The notes: generated by a model from the letters alone, not told the origin. DNA of 64,000 nt from Paenibacillus wynnii (GCF_030812855.1 NZ_JAUSTK010000008.1:124001-188000); one strand, 5' to 3'. Shown: positions 17,401 to 25,223, numbered from the stretch's first letter. Numbers and translations are program-made.

Positions 17401-17429
17401 ATTATACGTCAAAGAGCATTAATTTTCAA
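17401..17429 (-). promoter_or_regulatory. Sigma-A-type promoter for the small RNA
   Basis: On the minus strand TTGAAA (17429-17424) is separated by exactly 17 bp from a perfect TATAAT (17406-17401). The -35 overlaps the stop codon of the PemK-fold gene, so the RNA appears to have its own promoter rather than being only a 3' UTR. Confidence 0.7.
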
Positions 17430-18145
17430 GCTGAATTTGAAGTGGCTTTTACAGGATTAGAAATTAAATCTTCATATGCTTTTTTTAGGGCTTCATAGTC
17501 TTGTTTGAGTTGGTCATGCTGTCTTTTTTCATTAGCTAATTCTGCTTTTGTTCTAAGAAAAGCTTCATGTGTTTTTGGAAGATAATATTCCAAAATCTTT
17601 TCGTCAATTATATCAAGTATCTCTGGACGTAATTTTGAATTGGATCGATCTTGCTTTTTATGTTGATAATAAACTCTTCTTTTATCAACTACCCGAATAG
17701 CATCAATACATACCCCACAAGGATGCTTCATACCGTCTTGTTCATCGATGTTAACACTGAATGGATTGTTATCTCCATGTCGAGGTGTTGAGATCGGTGC
17801 TACTAATATCCATGTTGAACCACTGTCATATAAGACCACACAAGGATGGGCAAAAGTAAGCTCATTTTTAAAGTGTCCAAAGAAGTCTACTTCCAGAACA
17901 TGTCCTCTTTCCCAATGGTCAGATGTCCATTTGGAGGTTGTTTTATCCTCCTTGTCATCGACATACCTTAGCAATCCACCTGCCCATTTTAAACCGTAAT
18001 CAAGACGGTAATCAATCAGAACTTTAAAAAGTCTGTCTAGATTTTCTCGAATGTCAATAACCAATTCGGCATCTGTTCTACTTTTAGGTGCTGGAGTCAA
18101 GGTTTCTATTGCTAATAATTTTTCTTTAATTCGTTGAGCTTTCAA
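17426..18145 (-). CDS. PemK/MazF-fold protein with C-terminal coiled coil
   Basis: About 239 aa. The central region (81-165 counted from an in-frame GTG two codons upstream) resembles the PemK/MazF beta-barrel: RGHVLEVDF as the first strand, AHPCVVLYDSG at the RPxVVL position, and WILVAPISTPR. The usual catalytic Arg of RPxVVL is His here. A helical N-terminal region of about 75 residues and a coiled coil (about 195-230) are additions not seen in simple toxins. TTG at 18145 is preferred because aaggag lies 8 nt upstream; the GTG at 18151 is too close. It is convergent with the Abi_C fusion gene and followed by the predicted small RNA. No protein antitoxin gene is adjacent. A toxin role is inference; a non-toxic regulator is possible. 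Confidence 0.7.
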   Translation of the reverse strand: MKAQRIKEKLLAIETLTPAPKSRTDAELVIDIRENLDRLFKVLIDYRLDYGLKWAGGLLRYVDDKEDKTTSKWTSDHWERGHVLEVDFFGHFKNELTFAHPCVVLYDSGSTWILVAPISTPRHGDNNPFSVNIDEQDGMKHPCGVCIDAIRVVDKRRVYYQHKKQDRSNSKLRPEILDIIDEKILEYYLPKTHEAFLRTKAELANEKRQHDQLKQDYEALKKAYEDLISNPVKATSNSA

Positions 18146-18480
18146 ATTCACTACTCCTTCTGGTTTAAATTCTTTCCCTAAAAGACGTTAATAGCTTACG
18201 AGTTTCGACAGTAACAAAGCTATTTCGTCATAAAGTAACTATTCTCGAATCAACGCTCATTCCCTCCTATTGAACTTTGGAAAGTCAGTTAAATTAATTC
18301 AAAGGGGCAATTGACAAGCTCATCCGATGTTTTGATGGCAATAAAAGAGTCTATTTTAAACCTATTAATGAAACCATATAGTTTCATGTGCCTTCTGATT
18401 CTTTGAACTTTCTGTGATGCCAAATTACGAAAGAAATAATACAATTACAAATGAAAGTTTAAATCAGGGGGGGATTATTC

Positions 18481-18516
18481 ATGGGTACATCGAAAAGGAA
18501 AGCTTCTGAAAAATAA
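18481..18516 (+). pseudogene. Truncated gene start (11 codons)
   Basis: A strong ribosome site (aggggggg) precedes ATG and the peptide MGTSKRKASEK, then TAA. The stop falls where an inverted-repeat element begins, suggesting an insertion or deletion joined a gene start to unrelated DNA. The original gene cannot be identified. A genuine micropeptide is the alternative. Confidence 0.35.
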
Positions 18517-18601
18517 AAAAACTCTTATCAGAGGGTGTTCGCCTCCCTAGAGTGATATGCTGAACCGTATCATAAGTAGGAGCAAGTTTTTTCTTATTTT
18601 T
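18511..18601. repeat. Imperfect inverted repeat, possible mobile-element remnant
   Basis: Left arm aaaaataaaaaaactc and right arm gcaagttttttcttattttt pair with one gap, enclosing about 55 bp. The inside includes gaaccgtatca, a word shared with the 34-bp direct repeat copy 1. It could be an insertion-element end, a MITE-like remnant or a terminator-like structure. Confidence 0.4.
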
Positions 18602-18691
18602 GATATGTGAATCAGAGAGGTTACCGACAAACTAAGGAATTTTTGCGTCATTTCTAAATATATGCTTTGCAGGAAACACCCCATATGTTAA

Positions 18692-18727
18692 GCTTTATTG
18701 CATAAAAGCGCTTTATTGCATAAAAGC
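18692..18727. promoter_or_regulatory. Two tandem 18-bp dyad-symmetric sites upstream of the epimerase gene
   Basis: The unit gctttattgcataaaagc occurs twice head to tail (18692-18709, 18710-18727) and is itself nearly palindromic. It ends 77 bp before the epimerase start, an operator-like position. The binding protein is unknown. Confidence 0.55.
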
Positions 18728-18804
18728 TTAAAAGTGATAAAGTGAAATGATGAGAACGATAGGACGCTTAACCGTTTGGATTTATATTTTGCAAGGGGGA
18801 AACC

Positions 18805-19719
18805 ATGAAGATACTAATGCTTGGAGGTACTTATTTTATTGGTTTGTCGATTGTGCGCAGGCTGCAGGGTAGAGGACATATTACGATGGTAAACCGTGGG
18901 AGCAGATCGATTGATATCCCCGGAATCAATCTTATTAAATGCGACAGGAGAAATACAGAAGAGCTAGCGAAAGCCCTTATAGAAGATTACGACATCGTTG
19001 TAGACGTTTCTGCTTATGAGCCGTCGGATATTCATAGCGTCCTTACGTGCTTGAAGAAGCCGCCGCAAAAATATTTCTATATTAGCTCTGCGGCCGTATA
19101 TAACAGAGAAGGGTCCGCTCCTCCTTTTGACGAAAATGCTTCTGGCGGGGGAGATTCGATCTGGGGTGATTATGGTGCTTTGAAGTATGAATGTGAGCAA
19201 ATATTAGGTGAGCATATGCCATCGCAATTGTTCATTCTTCGTCCACCATATGTGTATGGACCGCATAATTATCTTGAGCGGGAGCAATTTATTTGGGCGC
19301 GGCTACTCCATCAAAAATCTGTTTTCGTTCCGGGAGACGGGCAAACCCGAGTGCAGTTTTGTTATGTGGAGGATATCGCAAGTTTTATTGAACATCTCAT
19401 ATTTAGATCGGACGTTGCGCCGGGAGCATACAACATCGGAGAGAATCGATACTATTCGTTTCAGGAATATATCGAGCTGTTAGCCGAGGTCAGTCAAACG
19501 ACACCTATTATTCGCTATGTCAATGATCCGAAAGTAAGCGCGAGGACTTATTTTCCTTTTCGGAATGATGACTTAACCCTAAATGTGAACAAAATTATCC
19601 GCATACCGGGTTATAGTACAACAACGTTTTTGGATGGAATACGCCAAACATACGAATGGTTCAATGCCCACGGGAGTATTTTTTATACACCGACTGAGCA
19701 AGAGAAAGCATGGTACTAA
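18805..19719 (+). CDS. Atypical extended SDR: NAD(P)-dependent epimerase/dehydratase
   Basis: 304 aa. A Rossmann dinucleotide site opens the protein as GGTYFIG (7-13), with Tyr in place of the central Gly, as in the GGTxFIG group of atypical extended SDRs. The active-site pair YxxxK is Y123/K127 (YGALK) after the conserved strand YFYISSAAVY. The C-terminal part (ILRPPYVYGPHNYLEREQFIW, GDGQTRVQFCYVEDIA) is typical of nucleotide-sugar epimerases. The ATG follows aaggggg. The gene stands alone in the accessory block; the substrate is unknown. Confidence 0.87.
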   Translation: MKILMLGGTYFIGLSIVRRLQGRGHITMVNRGSRSIDIPGINLIKCDRRNTEELAKALIEDYDIVVDVSAYEPSDIHSVLTCLKKPPQKYFYISSAAVYNREGSAPPFDENASGGGDSIWGDYGALKYECEQILGEHMPSQLFILRPPYVYGPHNYLEREQFIWARLLHQKSVFVPGDGQTRVQFCYVEDIASFIEHLIFRSDVAPGAYNIGENRYYSFQEYIELLAEVSQTTPIIRYVNDPKVSARTYFPFRNDDLTLNVNKIIRIPGYSTTTFLDGIRQTYEWFNAHGSIFYTPTEQEKAWY

Positions 19720-20251
19720 TATCTTGGGGATTTATTCTACAAAAAAAGGACATCTGTAAAAAGAATGGCCTTAAAACTTGCCGCTACAGACAGCGCGGTG
19801 AACCGTATTATATATTCAAATATCACCGCTACGCGCTACTCCCTCTATGGGGAATCACTTTTCTCTTGAATGCTCGTTATATCTTAGGTTTCTGATTTTA
19901 TTCGTTCAGTGCAGACGACTTTATGGTGGAATCAAGTTGAAATCGAAGAAAATGTTGGGACGAGGAAAAGCGCAAAAGAACATCTCCTTAACCACAGTCT
20001 GAAGAAAGTGGTTACTTAGGTAAATTGTGGTTGCACTTATGGATCTTCACATTCCTCATGGAGGTCAACCCTCCCAAGTCTCACAGAGTCTACGCTCCCA
20101 CATTCCTTCATTCAACCTGTCCATGAGGTGGAGGTCAGATATGCTGCCCGACAGGATCTTCGTCCGTATGATAGTTTCGTTCCGACTCATCAGTGCTTCA
20201 GTTGTCTGTATTTCACTGCTTTGGTTCGAACGCTAATGAACTATTGCTTCG
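19720..20251. other. 532-bp non-coding stretch adjoining the IS110 remnant
   Basis: Contains copy 2 of the 34-bp direct repeat (19775-19808). From about 20030 to 20251 it is probably the non-coding end of the IS110-type element, downstream of its transposase. IS110-family elements encode a bridge RNA in a non-coding end, so any remnant RNA would lie here or beyond 21067. No complete gene is visible. Confidence 0.5.
19775..19808 (+). repeat. 34-bp direct repeat, copy 2
   Basis: Matches copy 1 (15326-15359) with two mismatches (t to c and a to t). Sequence beyond the repeat is unrelated between copies, so the boundaries are sharp. It lies 55 bp after the epimerase stop and before the IS110 remnant. 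Confidence 0.8.
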
Positions 20252-21067
20252 TTATGCTGCCGTACTTAAAACATTGAATCGAGGGATATCCTGCAACATC
20301 TTTACTTCACTGAACTCATGGCCTTTTTTCATAATTCCGAATAGAACTCGAATTAATTTGTTACACAACGCGATTAACGATTGCATCTTTTTAAGCGGAT
20401 TGTCTGGTCGTTTGGTGTAGTACTCATGCAAAGCCTTAAAAGCCCTATTCTTCGCCACCAGCGGCATTATAACTCGGAAGAGCAAAGCTCGAAGCCTTTT
20501 CCTTCCCCGCTTAGTGATCTTGGTCTGTCCTTTGTGCTTTCCAGATGTATTCTCTTTTAGGTTCAACCCAGCAAGCTTTATAAGCTGTTTGGGATGATGG
20601 TAGTTGCCGATATCGCCTATCTCTGCGAGGAAACCGGCCACTGTATCTCTACCGACTCCTGTGATTGCTAGCAAATGATTAACGCCAGGAATCTGATGGA
20701 GAAGTTGAAGGTGTTCGCGAATTTTCATAGCTTCACGCAGCTCTGCATAGATGCCTTGTGGAATATTCGGTACGGCGTATCTCCCGTCTTTGACAAGCTG
20801 TGCGATGACCTTGGCGTCCTTAATGTCGTTCTTAGTTGGTGAATTGTCGTCTAATTCTTTACTCTTTTTAACGTGCAACGGATTTACCACGCCAAAGACA
20901 ATCGTCTTTTCTCTGAGGTAGTGTGCAAGATTCAGCCAATACTGACCGGTGGGTTCCATACCTACCACGACATCTTCGCATCCGTGTTCCGACATAATTT
21001 TCCGGAACCAGTTTACGAATAACTCAAACCCTTCCAAGCTGTTTTCAAACGAAATTAATTTCCTCTT
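20252..21067 (-). pseudogene. Decayed IS110-family transposase
   Basis: The frame carries the second part of the DEDD catalytic domain (GMEPTGQYWLNLAHYL, VVNPLHVKKSKELDDNSPTKND, DAKVIAQLV) and the C-terminal Transposase_20 domain (IPGVNHLLAITGVGRDTVAGFLAEIG through HKGQTKITKRGRKRLRALLF). Two defects are visible. The frame begins at KRKLISFEN directly after a stop, so the first catalytic segment (usually GLDVAKD) is missing. The helical linker between REAMKIREHL and LLHQIPG is drastically shortened. The element is therefore inactive. Confidence 0.85.
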
Positions 21068-21099
21068 TTAACCAATTTATTAAGCTAATCATTGTCAAT

Positions 21100-21330
21100 T
21101 CAATCAAAAAAACTCAAACGGCGCGCACCAATTGAATATCGGCACGCACTGGCTGCATAGCTTTTTTCATCTGTCCACTTGATAGGGATATGACCATCCA
21201 GAAGTCTACTGAGCTGATAACCGCCATCGATCAGAAGTTTCTCCACCGGAAAGTCTTCAATCGGCGGTACATGCTGCAGTCCGGCGTTATTTACCAAGAT
21301 ATCAAGTTTCTTGAATGACTTTAAAACCGG
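21100..21330 (-). pseudogene. Remnant of a short-chain dehydrogenase (3-hydroxybutyrate dehydrogenase-like)
   Basis: The frame reads LDILVNNAGLQHVPPIEDFPVEKL, a strong match to the central segment of 3-hydroxybutyrate dehydrogenases. It then jumps to IDGGYQLS, resembling the VDGGY near the C-terminus of these enzymes. The N-terminal cofactor site and the catalytic YxxxK segment are absent. Nothing functional can be made; like the neighbouring transposase it shows an internal deletion. Confidence 0.7.
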
Positions 21331-21486
21331 GCAAAGTTTTTACAAAAAGGTTTTTAGGATTGAAAGTTAGATGAAAATAGACAATAACTAGTCCCTTTGA
21401 TTTAAAAAATGAAATAAGGGAATATAAACTATATAATACAAATATAAAAGTGCAGAGATATATAAAGCATGAGAAGAGGAGTTATT

Positions 21487-22158
21487 ATGGACAGCTGTTT
21501 ATTTATACACGGCTTTACAGGCGGAGTTTTCGAAATCTCTCCCTTGTCCCAATATATGGAGAAAAACAATTATCGTTCTACCACATTTACACTAAAGGGA
21601 CACGGTGGAACCAAGACGGATCTTCTAAATTCCAGCAGGCATGATTGGCTAAAAAGTGCTGAGGAGCAATTAACGAAGCTTTTAAAGGAGAATGAAGGAG
21701 TTCATTTAATCGGGTTTTCCACGGGTGCACTAATCGCTTCCCGCCTATCTGTTCAATACAAAGCCCGGGTCAAGTCCCTTACTTTACTGTCCGCACCTGT
21801 ATTCCCGCTAAATCCTGTAGAAATCATCAAGACGTTAGGCAGTTTTTCGATGCTTAAGAATTACGCCAACAAGTTTGGATCTACTCCACCCAAAGCTACG
21901 AAGGAGTTTCAACGGATGGTTCGCGAGAGTTTTGAAATTTATCCCCAGATTGAGACGCCGACCCTAATCGTTCAGGGAAAACGTGACCATCTGGTCAAAA
22001 CAAAAAGTGCTGCGTATCTGAAGGATACCATTATGGCTCCCCGCAAAGAAGTGCTGCTCGTGGACAAAAGTGGCCATATGGTGTGCCATTGCGAGGATAG
22101 TGACCGTATTATGAATGAAGTGCTGCAGTTTATTGAGAGTGTTGGATATAATCCATAA
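21487..22158 (+). CDS. Alpha/beta hydrolase, Est30-type carboxylesterase
   Basis: 223 aa cytoplasmic alpha/beta hydrolase resembling the Bacillus/Geobacillus carboxylesterase Est30. The oxyanion-hole segment FIHGFTGG is near the N-terminus, the nucleophile elbow is GFSTG (Ser78), the acid is Asp167 in GKRDHLV and the catalytic His is His197 in SGHMV. An in-frame ATG lies at 21469, but the ATG at 21487 sits 6 nt after agaggag and leaves a normal N-terminus. The gene is monocistronic and ends at a terminator. The ester substrate is unknown. Confidence 0.87.
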   Translation: MDSCLFIHGFTGGVFEISPLSQYMEKNNYRSTTFTLKGHGGTKTDLLNSSRHDWLKSAEEQLTKLLKENEGVHLIGFSTGALIASRLSVQYKARVKSLTLLSAPVFPLNPVEIIKTLGSFSMLKNYANKFGSTPPKATKEFQRMVRESFEIYPQIETPTLIVQGKRDHLVKTKSAAYLKDTIMAPRKEVLLVDKSGHMVCHCEDSDRIMNEVLQFIESVGYNP

Positions 22159-22160
22159 AA

Positions 22161-22207
22161 AAAAACCGCCACAAGGATAGCCGTTATGGTGTCCTGTTGG
22201 CGGTTTT
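22161..22207. terminator. Bidirectional intrinsic terminator
   Basis: Stem aaaaccgcca/tggcggtttt with A run before and T run after, between convergent genes ending at 22158 and 22218. Confidence 0.82.
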
Positions 22208-22217
22208 GCATATTTCA

Positions 22218-23297
22218 TTAACGGCTTTTACTTTTGCTCCTTAACGCGCGGCGCTCGCCATTCTCCCACTGCTTCAATAGAGGGTAGGGATCAAATGCCC
22301 ATTCAATGATTCCCCTGTCCCGGTAAATCCCATAATGCAGGTGAGGGGGGAATTTCCCTTGAGTGCCCGGTTTTCCGTAGCCGGAGCTACCGACCCAACC
22401 GATTGTTTGGCCGGGTTTTACAATCATTCCTTGAGCTAGAGACTTCTCGTACCCGGCTAAATGGGCGTAATAATGGTATCGATTATCTATATCTCGAATA
22501 CCTACACGCCATCCACCGTAACGATTCCAGCCCTTTGTCTCAACAATGCCGTAACAGGTGCTTCGAACCGTCATTCCATGAGGCGTGAATAGATCAGTCC
22601 CTTCATGGATTCGGGCTCCACCCCAGCTTCGGCCTGTACCCCAAGTGCTTCGGTAGGAGTAAATTTTGCCAAGCGGCAGAGGAAAGGCGTTACCGGTTAG
22701 ATCAAGTTGGCCGAAATGCTCGTACAGAGTCGCGAACTGAGTGATTCGTTGTGATGCCCTCCCATAATGATAGTACTCCCAGGTAGCTATACTGAAGTCA
22801 CTTGCAGAATTACCGTATCGCATCAGATGGCTGGCCATGCTGTATAAAAGATCAATATCATTATAAGGATCAGCGATACCGTCACCAGAGCCATCCCGGC
22901 CAAAACCATGAAAGAAACTTATGGATGCAGGTGACTTGTCATCCTGATCAGGGTTAAGCGGGCCGCACCACACAGGGGCAGGGATTGTAATTCCAGTAAG
23001 GCGGCCCGGGTCAGGAGGACTTTCCTTACTTTTTTTGGCGATTGTTCTTTCGTATTGATCGATTGCGGCTAAACGGAACCAAGGAATGCCGGTGACTGCA
23101 GACATTTGTTCGTACAGCTCTTTACGGGATGTAAAAAGGTCACCTTGGTTGTTAGGGCTCTTAATGCTGCCTGCAGTCTGAGGGGGGGAACTACCCTCTG
23201 CTTCTAAGGTGGAAATATCAAAACATCCAAACAAGATTGCTGCTGCAGATAGGCTTAACAGCGACCTTTTTAGTATACGTCTCTTGAAAAGGGACAC
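22218..23297 (-). CDS. lytH: LytH/YunA-like M23 peptidoglycan endopeptidase
   Basis: 359 aa exported protein with a basic N-terminus and hydrophobic segment (12-24, containing a possible lipobox-like FGC). Residues about 124-200 (FFHGFGRDGSGDGIADPYNDIDLLYSMA) resemble a lytic-transglycosylase-like helper region. The C-terminal LytM domain has zinc ligands HEGTD (His231, Asp235) and HLHYG (His319, His321), with His279 in YYAHL. In B. subtilis LytH is a sporulation L-Ala-D-Glu endopeptidase that trims cortex stem peptides. The divergent lipA and downstream yutD reproduce the Bacillus neighbourhood as I recall it, which supports the LytH assignment. Confidence 0.83.
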   Translation of the reverse strand: MSLFKRRILKRSLLSLSAAAILFGCFDISTLEAEGSSPPQTAGSIKSPNNQGDLFTSRKELYEQMSAVTGIPWFRLAAIDQYERTIAKKSKESPPDPGRLTGITIPAPVWCGPLNPDQDDKSPASISFFHGFGRDGSGDGIADPYNDIDLLYSMASHLMRYGNSASDFSIATWEYYHYGRASQRITQFATLYEHFGQLDLTGNAFPLPLGKIYSYRSTWGTGRSWGGARIHEGTDLFTPHGMTVRSTCYGIVETKGWNRYGGWRVGIRDIDNRYHYYAHLAGYEKSLAQGMIVKPGQTIGWVGSSGYGKPGTQGKFPPHLHYGIYRDRGIIEWAFDPYPLLKQWENGERRALRSKSKSR

Positions 23298-23479
23298 TTT
23301 GTAACAACCTCCTTTGCCTGGAATATAGATCAGGGATGAAGACAGGAACCTTTTCTATATATTGAGGAAAAAAGGTGTTTCTTATCCGTTTTAACTTAAA
23401 GCTTTTGAAAATTCAGTTTATTTCAGGCTGTTTTTTAAACTGCGGCTTTCCACAAAAACAGGCAATTACCAACGGCACA

Positions 23480-23488
23480 TGCTATAAT
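23480..23488 (+). promoter_or_regulatory. Extended -10 promoter element of lipA
   Basis: tgctataat is a perfect TGnTATAAT extended -10. It lies about 50 bp before the TTG chosen for lipA and overlaps an upstream in-frame ATG (23489). That ATG would fall at or before the transcript start, so it should not be the translation start. No clear -35 is visible. Confidence 0.6.
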
Positions 23489-23536
23489 ATGAGGCAGAAC
23501 TTCAACAACTATCAGGCGAAAGCGGGGTTTACTACT

Positions 23537-24439
23537 TTGATCAATAAAGGCGCTAAACAACCAAAGCCGGATTGGATTAAAATCAAACTTACAACCGGTG
23601 ATAATTATCAAGATATTAAAGGTATGATGCGTTCCAAAACTTTACATACCGTATGTGAGGAAGCTCGTTGCCCGAACATCTACGAATGCTGGGCGAATCG
23701 GACGGCTACTTTTATGATTCTTGGTGATATTTGTACCCGTGCTTGTCGTTTCTGTGCCGTAAATACCGGATTGCCTACCGAACTTGACTTGCAGGAACCG
23801 GAACGCGTCGCTGAAGCAGCAGAAGGCATGAACCTCCGACATTGTGTTGTGACAAGTGTAGCCCGTGATGATTTGAAGGACGGCGGCTCGACTATCTTTG
23901 CTGAAACCGTGGCTGCTATTCGCAGACGTCTTCCCCTCTGCACGGTAGAAGTGTTGATTCCTGATTTTTTGGGAGAACGTGATAGCTTAGAAATTGTAAT
24001 GAACAGTAACCCGGATATTCTGAATCATAATATTGAGACGGTGGAACGGATGTCGGACCGAGTTCGGGCCAAAGCCAAATACCGTCGCTCTCTGGAGCTC
24101 CTGCGCAGAGCTAAAGAGATTAAACCTGACATCCCAACGAAATCAAGCATCATGCTTGGTGTTGGTGAGGAATGGGACGAAATTTTACAAGCAATGGATG
24201 ACTTACGGGCGGTGGATTGTGATATTTTGACTTTAGGTCAATATTTGCAGCCTTCTCCAAAGCATTTAGACGTGGAGAAATACTATCATCCAGATGAATT
24301 TGCCCGTTTGAAGGAAGAGGGGGTGAAGCGGGGCTTCAGTCACGTTGAGTCTGGACCGCTTGTCCGCAGCTCCTATCACGCACATGAGCAGGTCAAATCT
24401 GCTGCCCAGCGCCGTGAAGAGCGTGTAATCTCGGGTTAA
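23537..24439 (+). CDS. lipA: Lipoyl synthase LipA
   Basis: Radical SAM enzyme that inserts two sulfurs into octanoyl groups on lipoyl domains. From the TTG at 23537 it is 300 aa, matching the roughly 298 aa of Bacillus LipA. The auxiliary cluster cysteines are C40, C45 and C51 ([12 protein letters not shown]) and the radical SAM cysteines C66, C70 and C73 (CTRACRFC). The conserved ends PDWIKIKL and [10 protein letters not shown] are present. The frame is open back to 23375, but a likely promoter lies inside that extension, so the shorter form is preferred despite a modest ribosome site (gcgggg). Confidence 0.93.
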   Translation: MINKGAKQPKPDWIKIKLTTGDNYQDIKGMMRSKTLHTVCEEARCPNIYECWANRTATFMILGDICTRACRFCAVNTGLPTELDLQEPERVAEAAEGMNLRHCVVTSVARDDLKDGGSTIFAETVAAIRRRLPLCTVEVLIPDFLGERDSLEIVMNSNPDILNHNIETVERMSDRVRAKAKYRRSLELLRRAKEIKPDIPTKSSIMLGVGEEWDEILQAMDDLRAVDCDILTLGQYLQPSPKHLDVEKYYHPDEFARLKEEGVKRGFSHVESGPLVRSSYHAHEQVKSAAQRREERVISG

Positions 24440-24449
24440 CCCCCCCAAT

Positions 24450-24619
24450 AAATTTCAGTGACCGAAGGAACGAAGAGAAAGTTTGAAGCTGGAGAAGTGA
24501 AACGTTCGCCTTTATCCTCGGATTTCAACCGCTACTGCGGTTTAATAAAAGAAATCAGAGGATAACAGCGATCGGAAGCTCAAACTTGTCGCGAAGTGAC
24601 GTTTAGGTCACTGAAATTT
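24450..24619. repeat. 170-bp structured palindromic element after lipA
   Basis: Closed by a perfect 14-bp inverted repeat (aaatttcagtgacc / ggtcactgaaattt). Inside is a second long stem (ttatcctcggatttc, 24512-24526, with gaaatcagaggataa, 24551-24565) topped by hairpin aaccgc-tact-gcggtt, plus flanking partly complementary segments (agtttgaagct / agctcaaact). Related in layout and words to 41570-41760 in the opposite orientation. It fills the lipA-yutD gap and looks like a dispersed extragenic element. Confidence 0.7.
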
Positions 24620-24653
24620 CAGAACATCATTTTGAAAGGCAGGCGACATTTGC

Positions 24654-25223
24654 TTGATTGTTATAGGCGGAAAAGGCTATGAGCTCATGTTGGACCATAA
24701 AGACGGATGGAATCCGGAGGCATTTCGCGGAAGATACAGCGAGGTGCTGGAACGTTATGACTATATTATTGGTGATTGGGGTTACAGCCAATTACGGTTA
24801 AAGGGCTTCTACCGAGATAACCACCCCAAGGTAAACCGGGATACGGCGATTTCAGGTATGGTGGATTACATCAATGAATATTGCAATTTTGGTTGTGCTC
24901 ATTTTGTGCTGCGGAAGCTCAAAGAACAGCCAGTAGAGGGCTATAAAGACATCCTGACCAAAGAACCGCAAGAGTATTTACCTGCGGAGGACATGGGTAC
25001 GGAATTGCCTTTATCAGAGGATGCTGCCAAAGAGGAACAGTTCAAGGCGTTAACCATCAAACAGTCTTCGTCTTCCAGTAAGGACGGAGGTTCGAAGGAC
25101 AGGCCTGTTAGGGAACATCAGGGTAAGAAGCACAGAGCTAAAGAGGCTCACGGCAAGAAAAACCCACCGCGCGAAAATCAAGGCAGGCCGTCTCAAGTCC
25201 AGCCCTTGGATCAGCAGCAATAA
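24654..25223 (+). CDS. yutD: YutD-family protein
   Basis: 189 aa. The first 95 residues form the YutD domain (DUF1027), with the typical segments YELMLDHKDGWNPEAFRGRYSEVLERYDYIIGDWGYSQLRLKGFY and a Cys pair in YCNFGCAHFVLRKL. The rest is a hydrophilic, Lys/Ser/Glu-rich disordered tail. Start is TTG (24654), with a weak aaaggcagg upstream. Function unknown; conserved near lipA in Bacillales. Confidence 0.85.
   Translation: MIVIGGKGYELMLDHKDGWNPEAFRGRYSEVLERYDYIIGDWGYSQLRLKGFYRDNHPKVNRDTAISGMVDYINEYCNFGCAHFVLRKLKEQPVEGYKDILTKEPQEYLPAEDMGTELPLSEDAAKEEQFKALTIKQSSSSSKDGGSKDRPVREHQGKKHRAKEAHGKKNPPRENQGRPSQVQPLDQQQ

Larger units (their letters stand above)
18146..18804. other. 659-bp gap with gene and element remnants
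   Basis: AT-rich, with no complete gene. It contains a ribosome site and ATG leading to an 11-codon frame, a large inverted repeat, and two tandem 18-bp dyads just upstream of the epimerase gene, each listed separately. The rest shows nothing recognisable. Confidence 0.55.

Noticed and set aside
19710..19895. 61-codon frame running through copy 2 of the direct repeat
   Set aside because: Starts inside the epimerase gene, has no ribosome site, and the repeat's other copy is not in an equivalent frame.
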